DNA from: Oscheius tipulae | Taxonomy: Eukaryota > Nematoda > Chromadorea > Rhabditida > Rhabditidae | Direction: 5' to 3' | NCBI GenBank assembly: GCA_037178975.1 | Contig: JASJZH010000005.1 | Location: 2,728,001 to 2,792,000 of the forward strand | Length of the DNA: 64,000 nucleotides | Shown here: in pieces, positions 62,481-64,000 of the stretch | Position numbering within the stretch: the stretch's first letter is position 1 | Layout: every line of letters starts with the position of its first letter | Made by a program: the position numbers and the translations under genes | The notes under the pieces: model-generated | The model's input: only the letters and a program-made list of their open reading frames with translations | Database searches by the model: none | What the model was told of the DNA's origin: nothing

Positions 62481-63319
62481 CTACAACACGTTGTCCTTAT
62501 ACAGATATCGTAGAATTTTCATATTCCAGCTACATAGCAGACTGTTTTGGCTGAGTCTTTCTTCACCTCTGGGATCAAAAGTAGTATTGTCACAGTGCTG
62601 TTATTGAAACTCTACTTTCACAGCTACCTGAACGGAGCCAACTACCTAAAATCACATGTTCACGTGCACCGAGTGTCCGAGCTCTGGCTACGATTGCACC
62701 AATATTGCTCTCATTGCCCTTTCTTCAAACCACGCTAAAGGCGGCAAAGTGTCAAAGATATGAAACGACATCGTGAGGGCATCTCGGAATGATTTATGTC
62801 GTCTAAATTATGGACGCTCAGTGTCGGAAACAAGAGGAGGCGGGCGGAGCAGTCCCCCCGAAAATGACCACACACGATTTGAAGCATGATGAGAGAAAAA
62901 CTCTTTTAGAGAAAGAGGCTATGAGAGGAAAAGTGTTCATTCGAAGCCAGCATCCTGTTTGGGGCGAAAAGAGGAGAACTTTAGTATTTTCTGTTTAGGT
63001 ATAACTACTTCTGGCAGTGAACGATTCGCAGTGCCAATAGCTGAAGCTTGTTCTAACAGTGTCAATTTCTCTTTTTGATATGAGTTTTAAAACAGTCCGA
63101 GAACTTTTTGCTTCGGTGAAAGAATAAAAGGGGAACTTTACTCTCCAGACACAGCTGAAGACAGAAAACTCGGCTTGTAACCATAACGTAACGAATGTAA
63201 CATGCTTCCAGATGAAATTTCATGACATTCACGTTGTTCAGTGACAGAGAAAGTTTTAGATTTTTATTTCTTCAATTGCTGTCTGAAGTCTGAAGCAAGT
63301 GGAATGCTATTGAGTTCAG

Positions 63320-63344
63320 TATAATCAAACGTTGAAACAAAAAA
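63320..63344 (-). promoter_or_regulatory. piRNA (21U-RNA) type promoter element
   Basis: Minus-strand GTTTTTTGTTTCA (core 63333-63338) followed about seven bases later by ATTATA (63320-63325). Confidence 0.45.
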
Positions 63345-64000
63345 CGCGCATGTTTCATTCGCAAGTGATAATCAAGCCAAGTGAACAAGTTGTGATCATT
63401 CGAAAGTACTGTGTTCGGTTCAAAAAGTCAGAAACAGTTGACCACTGGGATGTGGCTACATAAACAGGGAGAGCAAGGACAAATACGTTTCATCTTTTTC
63501 TTTGCAACATATAGGTGCCCTGCATTGAACTCTCTGAACATGGACCCATAATCTGTTTCGAGCGAAACAAAAAACAATTTTTTCTGGTCCGACATTTCCT
63601 TTCTCCAACCGTTGATCTTATACAAATCTACGAGAGCTCTTCAGTTTTGATCGCAGGTACATTGCTCAAAAGTGACTGAAACACAAAGTGAGGTTTTGAA
63701 AAACAAAAGATTTTTATTTTTCACCACTTTCCCACAGAGAATAGGCATAGGATAATGAGTGAGGCGTTTAAGTAAAATGAAAAACTGAGACTTATTGGAA
63801 AACAGGATTAGAAAAAAAGTTCAAAGTCGACGTACCACAACTTGGAGAAGGTCACGCAAATTAGGTAGTCTCCCGAACCGGAGAGTGAATATTCTACTCG
63901 TTCCCGCCTCTTTCCCCTCAAAAACGTTTCAGAGATTCTCTATATTATCAAGGACTCAGGTCGAGAAAGAGAGGGGGTGAGCTCTGAAAATGACTGCGAG

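Larger units (their letters stand above)
58517..63999. other. Long non-coding stretch rich in piRNA-type motifs
   Basis: Apart from a possible exon at 59018-59146, I see no gene. TGAAAC/GTTTCA cores occur on both strands every few hundred bases, most densely at 60.2-61.3 kb. GC rises at about 61.37-61.72 kb with no supported exon. Confidence 0.4.

Noticed and set aside
1-63999. CRISPR arrays, bacterial operons, rRNA genes, provirus
   Set aside because: The sequence is eukaryotic with spliced genes. The evenly repeated short motif is a promoter-like element without CRISPR-type spacers, and no rRNA or retroviral genes are seen.

Overview
This window looks like nuclear DNA from a free-living or animal-associated nematode of the rhabditid (clade V) type. 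Genes are split by introns with nematode TTTTCAG acceptors, and many introns are only 31-42 nt. The protein families are nematode-typical: an Srsx chemoreceptor, a C-type lectin with CUB domains, a CPG4-domain protein, a TWK potassium channel and an insulin/EGF-receptor L-domain protein. I cannot name the species. All gene models are hand-spliced by reading frame, splice consensus and exon phase, with no alignment program.

Layout: 148-698 (+) small cysteine-rich secreted protein; 1144-2713 (-) truncated Srsx receptor; 4501-4665 palindromic MITE; 5140-12818 (+) 13-exon secreted lectin (two CTLD, two CUB) whose second intron holds a decayed mariner; 15783-16559 (-) intronless CPG4-domain protein; 17290-17620 (-) second copy of the cysteine-rich family; 18.0-19.0 kb a tRNA-derived SINE-like element and a broken transposon-like ORF; 19467-24462 (+) 13-exon SLC2-type sugar transporter; 25127-28416 (+) receptor with L-domain-like ectodomain, one membrane pass and a cytoplasmic region resembling a dead tyrosine phosphatase; 28939-42685 (-) the complete 43-exon IFT172/OSM-1 gene, with an unrelated CaaX protein gene nested on the opposite strand of one intron (31847-32230); 43341-48887 (-) 14-exon two-pore (K2P/TWK) potassium channel; 50068-58516 (-) a phase-consistent four-exon gene of unknown family. 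From about 51 kb onward the DNA is mostly non-coding.

The main overall signal is not a gene. Introns and intergenic DNA on both strands are studded with a short element, T-run + G(T/C)TTCA, often followed 7-9 nt later by a TATA-like box. The core matches the CTGTTTCA core of the nematode 21U-RNA (piRNA) promoter, the Ruby motif. I read the window as part of a piRNA-producing domain in which the protein genes are embedded. Some motif units are tandemly duplicated (14.9-15.6 kb, 33.7-33.9 kb, 61.0-61.3 kb), as expected if piRNA genes expand locally.

The protein genes do not form an operon or an obvious pathway. IFT172 and the Srsx receptor are both associated with ciliated sensory neurons in nematodes, but their proximity may be chance.
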